Below, piece by piece: positions 10,545-22,920 of a stretch of 64,000 nt of DNA. A program made the position numbers and the translations under genes. How positions within the stretch are numbered: position 1 is the stretch's first letter; each line of letters starts with the position of its first letter. The notes under the pieces are model-generated. The model ran no database searches and had not been told where the DNA came from. It saw only the letters and a list, made by a program, of their open reading frames with translations. This DNA is from Simmondsia chinensis. Taxonomy: Eukaryota > Streptophyta > Magnoliopsida > Caryophyllales > Simmondsiaceae. The DNA is taken from assembly GCA_018398585.1 (NCBI GenBank), contig JAGTTD010000001.1, forward strand, positions 24,249,438-24,313,437, read 5' to 3'.

Positions 10545-12640
10545 AAGTCTGATTATGTTCATTATTAACATTGAAAACATGAGGTTTGATAAAATTGAAG
10601 TACGCAGAATTGCAAAACTATGAAATTGAAAATTTCACTAAAGAAAAAAGACAATCCTGAAGATTATTGTTAAAAGAGTTCAAGAACAAGATTGAAGGAT
10701 CATTAAAGTTCTAAATTATTTAAAATTTTAGATTAGTCACAATTCAATCAAGAAGCATAATTGTAAATCGGATCTAATAGGATTAGATATTCAACGAGTT
10801 GATGGATTAAGATTATTTATCTAATTAGATTAGATTTTGAACCAAGGCTTGAAATATTCAATTGTCGAATATTTTGTGATAATCCAAAACGAAGAATATC
10901 TAATAGGATTAGATGTTTGGTTTACAACCTAATGAGATTAAGATTGGATTTAATTATTTAAATAATAATATTTAAAAATTTTAAAGGACCAATTTTGTTA
11001 AAAAATAAAAAAATAATTTTTTATTTTATTATTTAAATAATTAAATTAAATAATTGATTAATTATGATGAGATCCTACTTAAGATTATACAATAATATTT
11101 TCTAAAAGAGCTTAGAAAAATCTTTAACCGTTCCAACATTTAGGCCCTTAAGTGTTGTTGTTCAAATTGTTTGATAATAGGGTACTTATTAAATTTTATT
11201 CGCATGTTTGATATTATTCGAACGAGTTAAATACTATGTACAATGTGAATAAAGTTAGAAGGCCATGTAAATGTGCCACTTGGTGAAATATTTTATTTCA
11301 TCAAGTGGGAGAAATTCTTTGCAATGGAAATTCTTATAATGTATCTAATGTGATTAGATTACATTGGATAATTAAAGGAATTTAATTGGATTAGGATTTT
11401 TTTTAATGGTTAAATAAAATTTAAAATGTGATTCTAATATTGATTATGAAATAATCCAATTTAAAAGAAAGGTCCGCCATTGTATATTTTCAAGCGGGAG
11501 CAAGGATCAGAAGTTGATTCCTCATGGTCTCCACTTGCAGTATGATAGTATAGTTAGGCATTACTAGTCAAGGCGGGCGTTTGTTCTCAGAATACAGGGT
11601 TAGACTTCTTAATGATAGATAGTTGTACTAGAAAAACAAGTGCGGCCACATTGACATGGAGTATGTTGTTTATTTGAACTAATGTCTAGGTATTGGTATA
11701 CACTTGACTAGGATAATATATAGTCTGCTAGAGAGCGTTATGATACTGTTTTAGAGGCCAAGGAAGAAACGATGAGTTAAATATGTTTAGGAAACATACT
11801 AACTCAGAACAGTTCTCACATGACTAATTACTTGTTACGCCTCTCTCATAATAACATGTAGATTGGTTAGCTCATCATTGCATAAAAACAGAGAATGGTT
11901 AAGTGGATCCATGCTTTGTTTGTTTGCTAAAATTATTAAAAGGTTCACAAGACTCAAAATAACCAGTGGGAGCGAGCTTCTAAGCGAATGCTCATGGCCT
12001 CCGTTATCAGTCTAACAGTATAATAGGTGGGCACGACTCTTCAAGGAGAGCGTTCATTTGCGGAATACAAGGTTAGTCATCTAAAAGATGAATTGAAGTC
12101 CAAGCAATTGAGTACAGCTACGCCGACGTGGAGTATATCGAGACCTTGTATGGATGTTCAAGTAGTGGAGTATTTCACTAGGGTCTACATTAGACTCCCC
12201 GAGGATTTTTGTTGTGTGACCTTAAAGGCTAAGGGAAAAGTGGCGTGTTAAATATGTTTAATAAAGAGTTTACAAGAAAACATATTTAGTGAGAAATGTT
12301 CTCACTTTTCTGATATCTTAATTCGGCCTCACCAGCAGGGAGTTTTGGGTAGTTCGGTTGGGTCTCCACAGAAAACATGTAAGTGTCGGATTCTGAACTC
12401 CGACCTTTGATTGTTTAGTAAAAGTAAGAAAAGTATCATGTATGTTATATGACTTGTTTTATAGTTTTTGATTTCAGACTGGCTGTTAAATTACGCATTG
12501 TAATCAATATTAGTATGTCCTGACTGTACTATTATGCTCGCGATGATATAATATGTTTTAGTACAAGTAAAGCACTAGGAGAGGCTCTAAGTTCTCTAGG
12601 TCACTGCTAGTAGATCTACAAAGTCGAAAAGAATATTAGG
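10545..12640 (+). other. Copia P untranslated leader, with duplicated block
   Basis: AT-rich, non-coding leader. It holds two related blocks about 468 bp apart (start near 11497 and 11965). Each has GGGAGC(A/G)A..., a TCTCC..TTACCAGTCTA-like segment, a stretch ending in ACAGGGTTAG or ACAAGGTTAG, then an AAATATGTTTA...AACATA...GTTCTCA segment. The same block occurs once in the leaders of L0 (about 18001-18400) and L1b (minus strand, 36035 down to 35640). A short ORF at 12027-12251 falls in this block and shows no protein similarity I recognise. Confidence 0.6.
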
Positions 12641-15132
12641 AATGTTAAAATAGACTAAAGATTTAGTCGTATGCAAGATTCGGACATTAGATATCGAACT
12701 TCTTCCAATATCAGATACATGAATGGCCAATTATAATAGAATGAAGTACTTAAAAGAAGTGTTAGATTAGAGAACTACTAGCATGAGAGCAATTAAATGA
12801 GAAAGATAAAAGACACAAGACTGTGTTAAGAAAGTTTGGTTTAAGAGCACATCATATGATGAGGGCTCATTTAATTGAAGCAGATATCATGATACAAGTA
12901 TTGATCGTTAATCTCAACAAGATATGATCTTGACTTGCCTATCAACGTCTTTTAATTAGTTTAGGGTGGATACATTGAGTACTAGAGATTGCTCAATTTC
13001 TGAACTAATGAATGTACAGTTTTGGAGAAAAGATGTCATGAAAACTAAGGGAAGAGTCCACTTAGTGTAAGCATCCATCTCAAGAATTAGGAACCTCTGG
13101 AGGGTAAAATAAAACATGAGTCAAAATAGATTCTGTCTTTATAATAACACTGTAATTTAAAAGGAATTGCCCAGGTACTTAGATACTATTATTTTCAAGA
13201 CCGAAAGCCAACATGACCATGTATATGATATCATGTCTCCTCTAGTTATGAATGGTAGGTGTCTCATTCGTGTTTTGGTGAATAGGCTTTCAATATAGGC
13301 ACCGGAAGATAGTAGATTAAGTGAAGCAATGCAATTTTGTATTTGAGTAACTATCTTAACGTACTTTAGAAATTTGATTTCTACCCACTATTTATTACAA
13401 AATAGTTTTTGTTATTTTCCATAAAAATGGACTGATAGTTAAGTAAATGAAGTGTTTATTTTAAAGGTACATTGGTAGATAGCTAACTTATTTTAATCAA
13501 AACTATATTAATGGCGATTTATTAGTCTAATATAAGCCAGGCTGGGTAACCATATGAAACAAGAATTTCCGCAAACCACGTAGCTTTTAAGTGGTACTTA
13601 ATCTTAGGGCACATTAATTTAGTATGATTCAAAAACTAGTTTGTTATGTATTGTGCAATCATTAAATATTAAAATGATATCCACTATGTGAATCTGTTTG
13701 AATTAATGGTGACTAAAAGAACATTTAAAAGTCAAGACAGTAGAGCCACTAAGCTGCTAGTACTTGTTCAAAAAGTGTTCATGGAGTGTTAAAAGTTCAA
13801 GCAAGTGGAAGCGATAAGTATTTCATAAAACGTTTATGGATGATTACTCTATGGGCTCATATATGGATATACCTATGAAAACTGAAGTCTTGAAACCTTT
13901 GAAGAATTCAAAGAATTAAAGAGTAAAGTTGGGATCAATTAGGTAATTATATCAAGTCATTTTGATTAGATCAAAGTGGTGGATTTTAGGAGAATTCTTA
14001 GTTTTTCTTGCCACAAAGAGTTACAGGAAGGATCAATAATGTGTTGTTTAATATGCTAAGATTCATATGATGAGTCACGATTACATATCAAAATGTTTGC
14101 TGTGTAAGATGTTTTAGAAAGCATTCTTAAAGTACTGTAGATAGCTTGTATTGGACGGATTGACGGTATGAGATACTGTGTTTCAACGGCATAATACAAC
14201 TCATAGTGTAGATGATGCAGTAGATATATCTTCAACTGGGTTATTGTCACACAAAGTACATGAGAGCTTTGGTGTAGTGGAAGGATTGTCAGGGTCACCT
14301 AACGAACTCATGTCTTCAGGCTTAATGGTTAAGCATGATGATCAATCTGATGCTTTAGATTACAATGAAACTCTTAAGTATAAAGATGTAGACCAATTGG
14401 TCAAGGTAATAAAAGCTTAGTTGAAGTAACTATATTCTAACTAAGTTTGGGATCTTGTAAAGGAATCAAAAGACATGTAGTCCATTAGATTGGATCTAAA
14501 AAGATCTACAAGAATAAAGAATGGAGTGGATGAGAAGGTTGAGATCTACAAGGCTAGATTGATGGCAATGGGTTATACCCTATAAAAAAGAATCGCCTTA
14601 GAGGAAACCTTTGGGCTAGATGTTATGCTTAAGTTCATAAGGATACTTTCTTCCACTATATTTCATAGGATGAGATATGGAAAACGAACAGTCAAGACGA
14701 TATTTTGTGATTGGTCATCTTAAAAAAGTAATGTAAATGAAACAACTAGACAAGTTAGTTGCCAAGAGTCAGGAGCATATAGTATGTAAACTGAAGTAGT
14801 CTATTTGTAGGATTTAGTAAGCATCTTGTTCATTGAATAGTAGATTCAATGATGTCTTTCAAGCCCTAGGAGTTGGATCAAAGGTTAGTGAACTATCAGT
14901 GTATGAGTGACATAACAAGAAAGCAGAGATTTTCTAAGTGTTGTATATAGATGAGATTCTACTCATAAAGAATGGTGTAGAACTGTTATGAGTGGTTAAG
15001 ATTTAATTGTCTGGTAAGTTAAAAGAAAAAGCCCTAAAATGAACCGACCATGTTCTTGGGGTCAAGTTTTTTGGAGATTCAAAAGAAAGAAAATTGGGTT
15101 TATCATGGGTTGTTTGTTTTAAAAGGGGTTTA
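12641..15132 (+). pseudogene. Copia P gag-pol, heavily decayed
   Basis: Landmarks appear in the right order across shifting plus-strand frames: a damaged zinc knuckle near 13130-13190; protease-like sequence at 13210-13290; FRNLIST (before the integrase zinc finger) near 13360; CES...K-T-like GAG-pre-integrase near 13690; a TFMDDYS integrase block near 13825-13850; an integrase GG(E)Y-equivalent near 13960; the RT entry at 14435-14580 (VWDLVK, EKVEIYKARLMAMGY); and an RT palm-like YIDEILLIKNG block near 14945-14975. It breaks off in RT at 15132, where L0 is inserted, and RNase H resumes at 60694. Many stops, so long dead. Confidence 0.75.
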
Positions 15133-17044
15133 TGTTAGGATTAGTGCCCTGAAATCTATATTTATCCTGCAAATGTTATTTTATAAAAGAATAAAATTGA
15201 AGTCCTAGTCGTTTCCTTGATAAATTTGTGAAAGTGATCATATATACTGCATGTGGATCTCATTTTAGTAATATTCATGTGATGGGTGTAGTCCTCGGAC
15301 TACAATTTGCATGTTTGTTCTAAGTGGTTTATGAGATTAACCCACAGATAGACTTGGAACAAATGGAATGGATTCTTGTTTGAAAAACTCATAGTCAAAG
15401 ACAAGTTTGGACCACTTGTATGCTAAGACTATAACACAACACTTTAGATGACTTGTCTTGGTCATGTGGATGGAGATCCAAAAGTGTCAGGTTGGTGTGT
15501 TTAATAAGATTGACACACTGAGTTAGACCATGTGAGTTACGTGTGTTCTAGACTATTATCGGAGATGAGTGATTCATGTTGTAATGTTTGAACAACAAAT
15601 CTAAATCCTAAGAGTATTCTGGAATTGTGCATTGAATATTAGGTACTTTCGTGTACTATAAGTAAGATCTAGACAAATGGCCGAATTTCCACATACACTC
15701 GGTAGCGGCGTGAAGTGTGAAAAGGATCAAGTATTCAATACAGTCTCTTATGAGACACAAATGTCCCCTTAGTTAACTCGCAAGCATTTGAATGATTTGG
15801 AAACTTTGGCCAAAATGTTCCAGGTGTTTGACATTTGGAGCTTATACTATGAATCTGTTCAAGTATAAATGAATTGTTCGAGGGTGAATCGGTAACTTAT
15901 GGAGAAGCTGCGAGAAGGATAATCGTAGTAGTTATAATTATTCTTTATCATAGACATCTAGTTGAGGGGTTGTTATCATCGATACAGTCTATTTAGGAAA
16001 TACCGAATAAATAATTTAAGTCTAAAGTGCAGTGAGATTTATTTAAAAAAATTAGGTGTCATTAAATGAAAATTAAATTTTGTCATGAGATGGTGATTAA
16101 TTTAACCCATTTGGAGCTAGATTTAAATTGTCCCGTATGTCCCTGGAAAAGCCTTTGTATTTATTGCCATCAAAAGAATGTTAAAGAATTCATGAGATGA
16201 GTAAATTTAATTTGCCAAATATTACCCATGAGATGAGTAAAAATTCTGAAATAAAATATTTTTTTTAATTCACAAGGTAAATTTTTTGCATGTGGAAAAC
16301 AAAGCAAAAAAAATAAAATTAAAAGAGAAAAAAAGAAAATCGGAACACAGGTTGCGATCATGTCTAAGCTGACATACCAACCAGCACGTGACACGTGTCA
16401 CGCATTTGCTGGTACATTATAGGGATCCGTGTACACGCGCGCGGCCCAATCACGGCCCACCATGTGGCATGTAGAGTAAGATTCGAAAACAAGAGATTTG
16501 AATTGTGTTAATATGCGCTGTTTTAACTGTTTGTTTGAACATTTAATTTTTTTTCGCTTTGGTGTCCTACTATAAATAGGGTATTGATTTCAAGGTTTGG
16601 CATTAAAAATCCAATTAAAAATTTAGGGTTTTAGAAAGTGTTGACATTCGGGACCCTAATTATAGAGGAAATTTTCCTCCTACATTTTAATATTTTTTGG
16701 AGCCCGGTTCATGGTGTTTGCATAGAAGGCTGTTGGGCTTCACTTTTCTCGGCTTTCGGCGAGTTTTATCATTCTGGTATACTTTATTATTGGAGCAATT
16801 CCAAGTATTCTTTCTTTCCTTCTCTTTTAGGTTTTTTGCTTTTTTTATTTGTTTATAGTTATTTTCTTATTATGCCTATTCATATCATTGTTATGAACAT
16901 ATTAGAGTACAAGCCTATAGATTTAAATAGGCAATTTAAAATTAGGAATTTTGCATCAATATTAGGTTTAAAATTAAGAATTTTTAGCCCTTCTACTATG
17001 TTAACTTTATTAAACTAAGAAAAATTTTGAAATTCATCCCAATA
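15133..17044 (+). mobile_element. 5' LTR of copia L0
   Basis: Starts TGTTAGGATTAGTG and ends ATCCCAATA, immediately before a mutated primer-binding site (TTTGTACTAGGGC for TTGGTATCAGAGC). Length 1912 bp. A TATAAATA promoter box lies at 16571-16578. It pairs with the 3' copy at 58992-60688. The five bases before it (GTTTA, 15128-15132) match those after the 3' LTR (ATTTA, 60689-60693) at four of five, consistent with an old target duplication. The insertion split the RT of copia P. Confidence 0.85.
16571..16578 (+). promoter_or_regulatory. TATA box of the L0 LTR
   Basis: TATAAATA, followed at typical distance by conserved sequence near GGTTTGGCATT. The same box is conserved in the 3' LTR (60221-60228) and, on the minus strand, in the L1b LTR (26810-26817). 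Confidence 0.7.
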
Positions 17045-18534
17045 ATTTGTACTAGGGCTGGCCTCTGATTACATTTATAATATATATGAATGGGTATAAT
17101 AAGATTAAAATAAATAGACTTGTAATTTAATAAAATTGTAATTTATTAAGAAGGAAAGAGTGTTTAAGGTATGATTTAATTTAAATCGTTAATGAATTAA
17201 TCATTAATTTAGATCTGTCAATTCATTAATTTGCTATGATCTTGTTCGTACGATAAGATTGCGCGTTCTCAATCAAGATTTACAAAATCAGATAAATTGA
17301 TATGATAAGATAAGATTTAATTAATTTTATAAAAAAGGATATGTCAGCAGATGCTAATGTCAGCACTTATGTCAACGGCTAATGCCAGCACCTGCACACG
17401 CCTGATTTTAGCAATTTTTTATTTTTATTTTTTTTAAAAATAAAATAAAATTTTTATTGGACATGTAAACGTCAGTACTGGTTTATATAATAAATTGAAA
17501 AATGATTTTTATTACTTAATTTAATTTTAGAATGAGATTCAAAAATAGATTATGAGATAATCGAAGTTGTAATTGAATATTGTTTTTAAATGAAAATTGA
17601 TTTCTGTTAATTAATTTAATTTTTTAATAAGATTTTAAAGTAGAATATCAGATAATCTAAATATTGAAGTCGGCGCAGTTTTAAATAGAAAAAGTAATTT
17701 TATTGTTTAATTTAATTTTTAGAGTGAGATTCTAAACTATATTGTGAGATAATATATATAGTAAGATGGTACAATTTAAAATAAAATTAATTTGCTAATT
17801 AATTTTATTAGTTAATTTTTAGAATGAGATTCTAGGGTAGAGTATGAGATATCTAAGCAGCAAGACCGTGTTGTTTTAAATTTTAAAAAAATTAATGAAT
17901 TAATTTCGTTCATAAATTTGATTTTAGAATGAGATTCTAAAGGAGATTACGAGATAATCTAATTACATATTAATTAAAACCACTAGTTTATAAATAGAGT
18001 AGGAGCGACGTTCAATTATTGAAACCTCATTGTCTCCATTACCAGTCTAGTAGTATAGTAGATCGATAGACCTCCCTACTTAGGATGTCGGTTTGTAGGT
18101 TACAGGGTTAGATTTCTTTTAGGATAAACCAAAGTGCAAAGAAGCGATATGACCACGCTGCCATGGATAGTATGTGTATTTGTATGGAGGTTTAAGTAAT
18201 GGTTTACCCTTAGCTAGCTTGACACATTAGCCTTCCCAAGGAGCTCTGTTGTATTGTGTTAAAGACTAAGGTAAAGTGGTGAGCTAATCATGTTTAGTAA
18301 GAGTAACAAGAAAACATGTTAATTGAGAATAGTTCTCAACCAAACTAACTTCGTGCGACCCCGCAGCGAGGGAGTAAGGAGTGCTTTGTTTGAGTCATCA
18401 TTGCATGCATGATAGTACAGTTTAGCGGATTCCTGACTTACTGTGTATTCTAAAATAAAAGAATAGATATCACTGCATTATACATGACTCTTGTTAGACA
18501 GTTACATAAATGTTTGCATTTACAGTGTTTTAAA
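17045..18534 (+). other. Copia L0 leader with periodic palindromic repeats
   Basis: Non-coding leader between the decayed PBS and the gag start. From about 17500 to 17965 it has five loosely repeated units of 80-110 bp. Each contains AGAATGAGATTCTA-like and AGATTATGAGATAATC-like imperfect palindromes separated by AT-rich sequence. The second part (18001-18480) is the conserved leader block also found in P and L1b, including CTCCATTACCAGTCTAGTAG. No ORF. Confidence 0.6.
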
Positions 18535-18948
18535 ATGGATACAGCTAGTGAACTTCACTTGATTCTAATGCATAATGTACTCAATGGACCAAATTACATT
18601 GCTTGGAAAAACAAGTTAGAGTTAGTTATTACTCACAAGGGTCTTGAGTTTGTTCTCACTGAAGCGTGTCCATCAATGCCCACTTCTAAATGCATAGCTA
18701 CTGAAAAAGAGCTTTATGAACGCTGGCATGGGGCTAATGAGTTAGCCAAGTGCTATATATTGACCTTAGTGTTAGAAGTGCTCAGGCAGTAAATGCTTGA
18801 GAAACAAAAAGCAACTGAGACAATTGAACATTTACAATAAAAGTTCGAGGAGCAATGCAAAGCAACGGGCAAAGAACTCATAAAAACGTTGCTCAACTGG
18901 AGGATGTCCGAGGAATAGCAATTGAGGAACACATCATGAATTTGATGG
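18535..18948 (+). pseudogene. Copia L0 gag, N-terminal part
   Basis: Start chosen at the ATG at 18535 because MDTA...LHLI is conserved at the same place in L1b (minus strand, about 35500). It contains NGPNYIAWKNKLELV (the N-Y-x-x-W block of copia gag), then KELYERWHGANELAKCYIL. There is a TAA at 18790 and more downstream. The reading is interrupted at 18948 by insertion of L1a; gag resumes at 25584. Confidence 0.85.
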
Positions 18949-19547
18949 TGTTTATAATACTAACCCGGTATTTACCAGCCCAGATACCCGCGGCCCATAA
19001 TGGGCACCCTAAAAACGGCTACCCAATGACGGGCGCCAAGAGATTGGACACCGAGTAAACGGGCACCTTGCATCCTAGAATCTGACTCCTAAGCTCTATA
19101 TAAAGGGGAAAGGACCTTTCATTCTTTCATCCTCTTCTCATCCCAATACCACTCTCTCTCTCTCATTCTCACTCTCACTCTCACCCTCCCTCATTGTCTC
19201 TCTACCACTCCCTCTCTTTACCACTCTCTCTCTCTCCCACTCTACTGTAGGCCTCGTCTAAGGAAAAAAAATTAGACCTTGCGTGTAGCTAGAGCTTTAA
19301 TTCAGTTCGTCCTTATGAACTCCACCTCATATAGTACTCCAATATGATGAATAAGCAAACTGACCAACAACAACAACAACAGTCCCAGTGCCTCACTGTT
19401 CCCTCAGAAAGCAGGGTCTGGGAGGGGTGATGTACGCAGCCTTACCCCTTCCGAGTGGAAAGGAGGCTGTTTTCGAGGACCCCCAACCTGAAATAATTGA
19501 GTTCCTGTAAAAAAACCACCAATTAATTACCAAATTCATAGTAAACA
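18949..19547 (+). repeat. 5' LTR of L1a, carrying a SINE insertion
   Basis: Starts TGTTTATAATAC and ends AGTAAACA. TATATAAA promoter box at 19097-19104, then a CT-rich run (about 19145-19245). It is about 160 bp longer than the 3' LTR because a SINE fragment is inserted near 19366-19528. Confidence 0.85.
19366..19528 (-). mobile_element. Au-family SINE fragment in the L1a 5' LTR
   Basis: On the minus strand it reads through AACAGCCTC, GGTAAGGCTGCGTACAT, CCCAGACCC and CACTGGGAC, ending in a (TTG)n tail (plus-strand CAACAACAACAACAACA near 19366). These are landmarks of the plant Au SINE 3' body. The tRNA-like head is missing beyond about 19497. The 3' LTR of L1a lacks it, so it arrived after L1a integrated. 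Short ACCAA copies flank it (19363-19367 and about 19529-19533) and may be the target duplication. Confidence 0.75.
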
Positions 19548-19849
19548 TAATTGGCGCCATCTGTGGGAAGGATCATAAGCTCATGCCTAGCTTGATGTTT
19601 CTTATAAAACTCAAGCATTTCAAGTCTCAAGTAGGTTAATTTTCAACATCTCTTTTGGATTTCTTGGCATTCACTATGATGGGAATAAGCCTACCCAAGC
19701 AAAGTTTATAAAAAGGCATGATAGGACAAGGTAAAGTATGGTTGCATCTATTAGGCCCCTTTTTCGTTCTTTCTTTGGGAAAAAATCTGAAAAATTGTAG
19801 TAAGCACTTAGATCTCTTAAGTAGCTTTGTTTTGATGTACAATTTGACC

Positions 19850-20600
19850 TATAACTCTTGACGGATTGAAAGTTATGCCTGTTTTAATTTGTAAGGTGAG
19901 TTATACGCCTTACTCATGTCTAGCACACCCAAATCATTTTTCAGATACTTTCTTTTATCAAACATTCCAATAATTGATACGGTGCTTAGAACTCTTCAAG
20001 AGATTCATTTTGATGTAGAATTTAATTAGTAACTCTTCACTGTTTGAAAGTTATGGCAATTTTAAATTGTGAGATAAGTTGTACGCCTTACCTGAGTCTA
20101 GGATGTCCAGATCACTTTTCAGGTATTTTCTTTCATCAAAAGTTCAAAAAATTTCTATGGGCGCTTAGAACTCTTCAAAAAATTTGTTTTGATATAAAAC
20201 TTGATATGTTACTCTTCATAGATTGAAGTTATGTCAGTTTTAAACTATATGGTAAGTTATCTGACCAAAGCAAGGGGTTTGCTAGCTCGGTTTATCTTTT
20301 ATATGCTTTCTTTGACCCAAAAGCTCGAGAAATCATTCTAGTTATATATAAATCTTAGAGGGCTTTTATTTTATGGGTGTTTTGATATAAAATTATGTTT
20401 GTTTAAGTCTCAGGGTCAATTTCTACAAGCCGCGAATCACTACTATGTTGGAAAAAAAACTCTCACCACGTCTTTGTTATCTTTTCTTTAAACCATGAGA
20501 AATTGAAAGGGTTTAATAAAACTCTTTTAGGGCTTCATTTTGATATGCAATTCGCACACTAACTTCCAAAGAGTAAAAAGTTATGTTCGTTTAAAGTTAT
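19850..20600 (+). repeat. L1a tandem block 1, about 178-bp period
   Basis: The phrase GAAAGTTATG...TTTTAAA...GTAAGTTAT recurs near 19868, 20046, 20223 and 20577 with about 178-bp spacing (one unit between the last two is degenerate). Between them recur CTTTCTTT(C/T)ATCAAA and CTTAGAACTCTTCAA segments. No coding content. Confidence 0.65.
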
Positions 20601-20742
20601 GGAATATTTTATATATTTAAAAAAAAAACACAAAGTGTTGACCACCCCTTATATTGTGACCGTCATCTTCATTCTTCGACATCATCCTCCATCACCACCA
20701 TTGTCCACACCTCCACTACTACCACTAGCACTGAAACCACCA

Positions 20743-21075
20743 TGGCTCGCCCAAATCTTACTCGCCAAAACACTAGCTCGCCCAAATCTTGCTCACCCAA
20801 AATCTTGCTCGTCCCAACCCTGTTCGCCCCAACCTAGCTTGCCCGACCTCTTGCTCACCCGAATCTAGCTCGTTTGACCTCTTGCTCGCCCATATCTAGC
20901 TCGTCCAACCGCTAGCTCACTCAAATATAGCTCGCCTGAACCTAGCTTGCCCAATACTTGGTTTGTCCAACCTCTAGCTCACCCGTACTTTGCTCACCCA
21001 GACCCTAGCTCGTCCCAACTTGACTCGCCCAGACCTCGACTCACCCGTACCTCGATTGCCTTGACTCATGGCTCG
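20743..21075 (+). repeat. L1a tandem block 2, about 16-bp period
   Basis: About 20 degenerate copies of a 15-17-bp unit of the form AGCTCGCCCAAATCTT, markedly GC-richer than flanking sequence. Short ORFs through it are only a product of the repeat. Confidence 0.8.
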
Positions 21076-21172
21076 CCGTGGGACGTCAATTCACCTTGCT
21101 CCGGTGCCAACGTGTTGCCGTTAACAGCTCATACCCACCACCACTGCTGGTGGTCCTCTCTCTTCTGTATTC

Positions 21173-21560
21173 TACCCTCAAAGTGTCAACTTTTAGTACA
21201 ATGTTTGTTTAATTCAACCCTAAAAGGGTCAAATTTTCTTACAATGTTTGTTTATTTCAACCCTTAAGGGGTCAATTTTTATTACAATCTTTACTTAATT
21301 CAGCCCTAAAAGGGTTAACTTTTATTATAATCGTTGTTTAATTCAATCCTAAAAGGGTTAACTTTTATTACAATCTTTGTTTAGTTTAACCCCAACTGAG
21401 GTCAATTTTCACAACAACTGTAGTTTAATTTAACCCTAAAGGGTTAATTTTCTTTGGAATCTCAGTTTGACTTTGATGGGGTCGATTTGCATTGCTATCC
21501 CAAATTAATTTAACCCTAAGTGGATCAGTTTTAATTACAGTCCTAAACTATTCCAACCCT
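21173..21560 (+). repeat. L1a tandem block 3, 43-bp period with ACCCTAAAAGGGT palindrome
   Basis: Units start near 21216, 21259, 21302, 21345, 21388 and 21432 (spacing 43-44 bp), with degenerate units at both ends. Each has an AACCCTAAAAGGGTT-like inverted repeat followed by AATTTTTATTACAATCTTTG-like sequence. Confidence 0.8.
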
Positions 21561-22369
21561 GATATGTGGACAAATTATATTCATTGACTAGCCAGTCAAT
21601 AGGAAAGACTCTCTATGCTTGCCAACCACTATACCAAGTGACCAGTTCACTATAATACATCTCTCATATAAGGAACCATGCTTCGCTATATACTTACCCA
21701 CCAATTGTCAAGTTAGCCATTAAGCGCAACAATTCTAAATTAGGGGTATAAAAAGAACCAAGTCATCAACCGCACCTTTTATGATTTCAGGACACCAAAC
21801 ATACACAATCCAACATAGAGACGCAATTGCAAATCAAAACATACATACGAGCACCGAGTACAAAAGTAGTTAAGGCGCTTATAATAGGACGAAAAATTAA
21901 ATGATTCAGTTTAAGGACTTTGCCTGGGCATGCAAGAGACCTCATAACTCCCTTGGAAACCGAAAAACACGCCTATTATCTTTTTCGGTCCTTGTCTAAT
22001 CCAATTACTCCATGAATTGCTCATCTACATATTTTATTTCACCCACAAAGCAATCTCGAAGCATACACTTCATCAAATGGGAATACAAGACACCATTGTC
22101 ACCTGTAAAAACCAAGCTACCCACGACGTGCGAACATTCCCGTTATTTTCATACAAAGCAATAGCAAGTGTCATTTAACTAAAAAGACATAATCTTACCA
22201 TACTAGAGCTACTTGCTACGTTCTGCGATATCACCATCTCTCAAAATCACACGTTGGAAGAGGCTAAGCACCTTCGGGAGATATTGAGTCTGCAATGAAT
22301 TCAAAACAAAACTATCCCATGAATGTTGAGGACCGAAAGAGTTTGTCCATGTCCATGACCTCCTTTCTA
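21561..22369. other. L1a interior, no gene seen
   Basis: Single-copy-looking AT-rich sequence between repeat blocks. No ORF with recognisable similarity and no clear short-period repeat. Confidence 0.5.
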
Positions 22370-22920
22370 TGGGGGTACGTAAATTTTTTTAGGATAGGGG
22401 GACTTTGCCTCAGTCATTTCCATAATGGTGGCGTAAATCTTTTTAAGACTGGGGAACTTTGCATCAGTCAATTCCTTATTCTGGTGGCGAGTCACTTTCG
22501 TACTGGGGAACTTTGCCTCAGTCATTCCCTTAGCTTAGTGGGGAATAACTTTTATACTCCTTATCTGAAGTGATGTAAATCACTATAGGACTGGGGGACT
22601 TCGTCCCGATTCACAACTTCGACTTCTTTATCTTGATGGCGCAAATCATTTTTCACAACTATGGGACTTCACCCCTCAGTCACAGGCTAGACTTGACCTC
22701 CGTCAGAAAGGCTAAACTACTCCAAAATCAAGAAACTTTACAATCAGCAGTGGTGGAAAGTATATTCTTTTCATGTGACGCAAAGCAGGCCAAAGCAATT
22801 ACTGGTCAACTACGCATCCTTACGTGGCAATCCCTTTCAAAGCTAGTGAACTTCGTCCTCAATCATGCCGCGTTATACAACATTCTAGCAAACCCAGAAG
22901 ACTTCACTACCTGTTAGAAA
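22370..22920 (+). repeat. L1a tandem block 4, about 55-bp degenerate repeat
   Basis: GGGGAACTTTGCCTCAGTCA-type phrases recur near 22400, 22456 and 22511, then more degenerately (GGGGGACTTCGTCCC near 22594, GGGACTTCACCCC near 22664, GAACTTCGTCC near 22848). Short ORFs at 22295-22573 and 22633-22917 lie in this repeat and are not regarded as genes. Confidence 0.6.

Noticed and set aside
20599..21267. Two plus-strand ORFs in L1a
   Set aside because: They consist of the 16-bp tandem repeat translated; no similarity and no conserved start.
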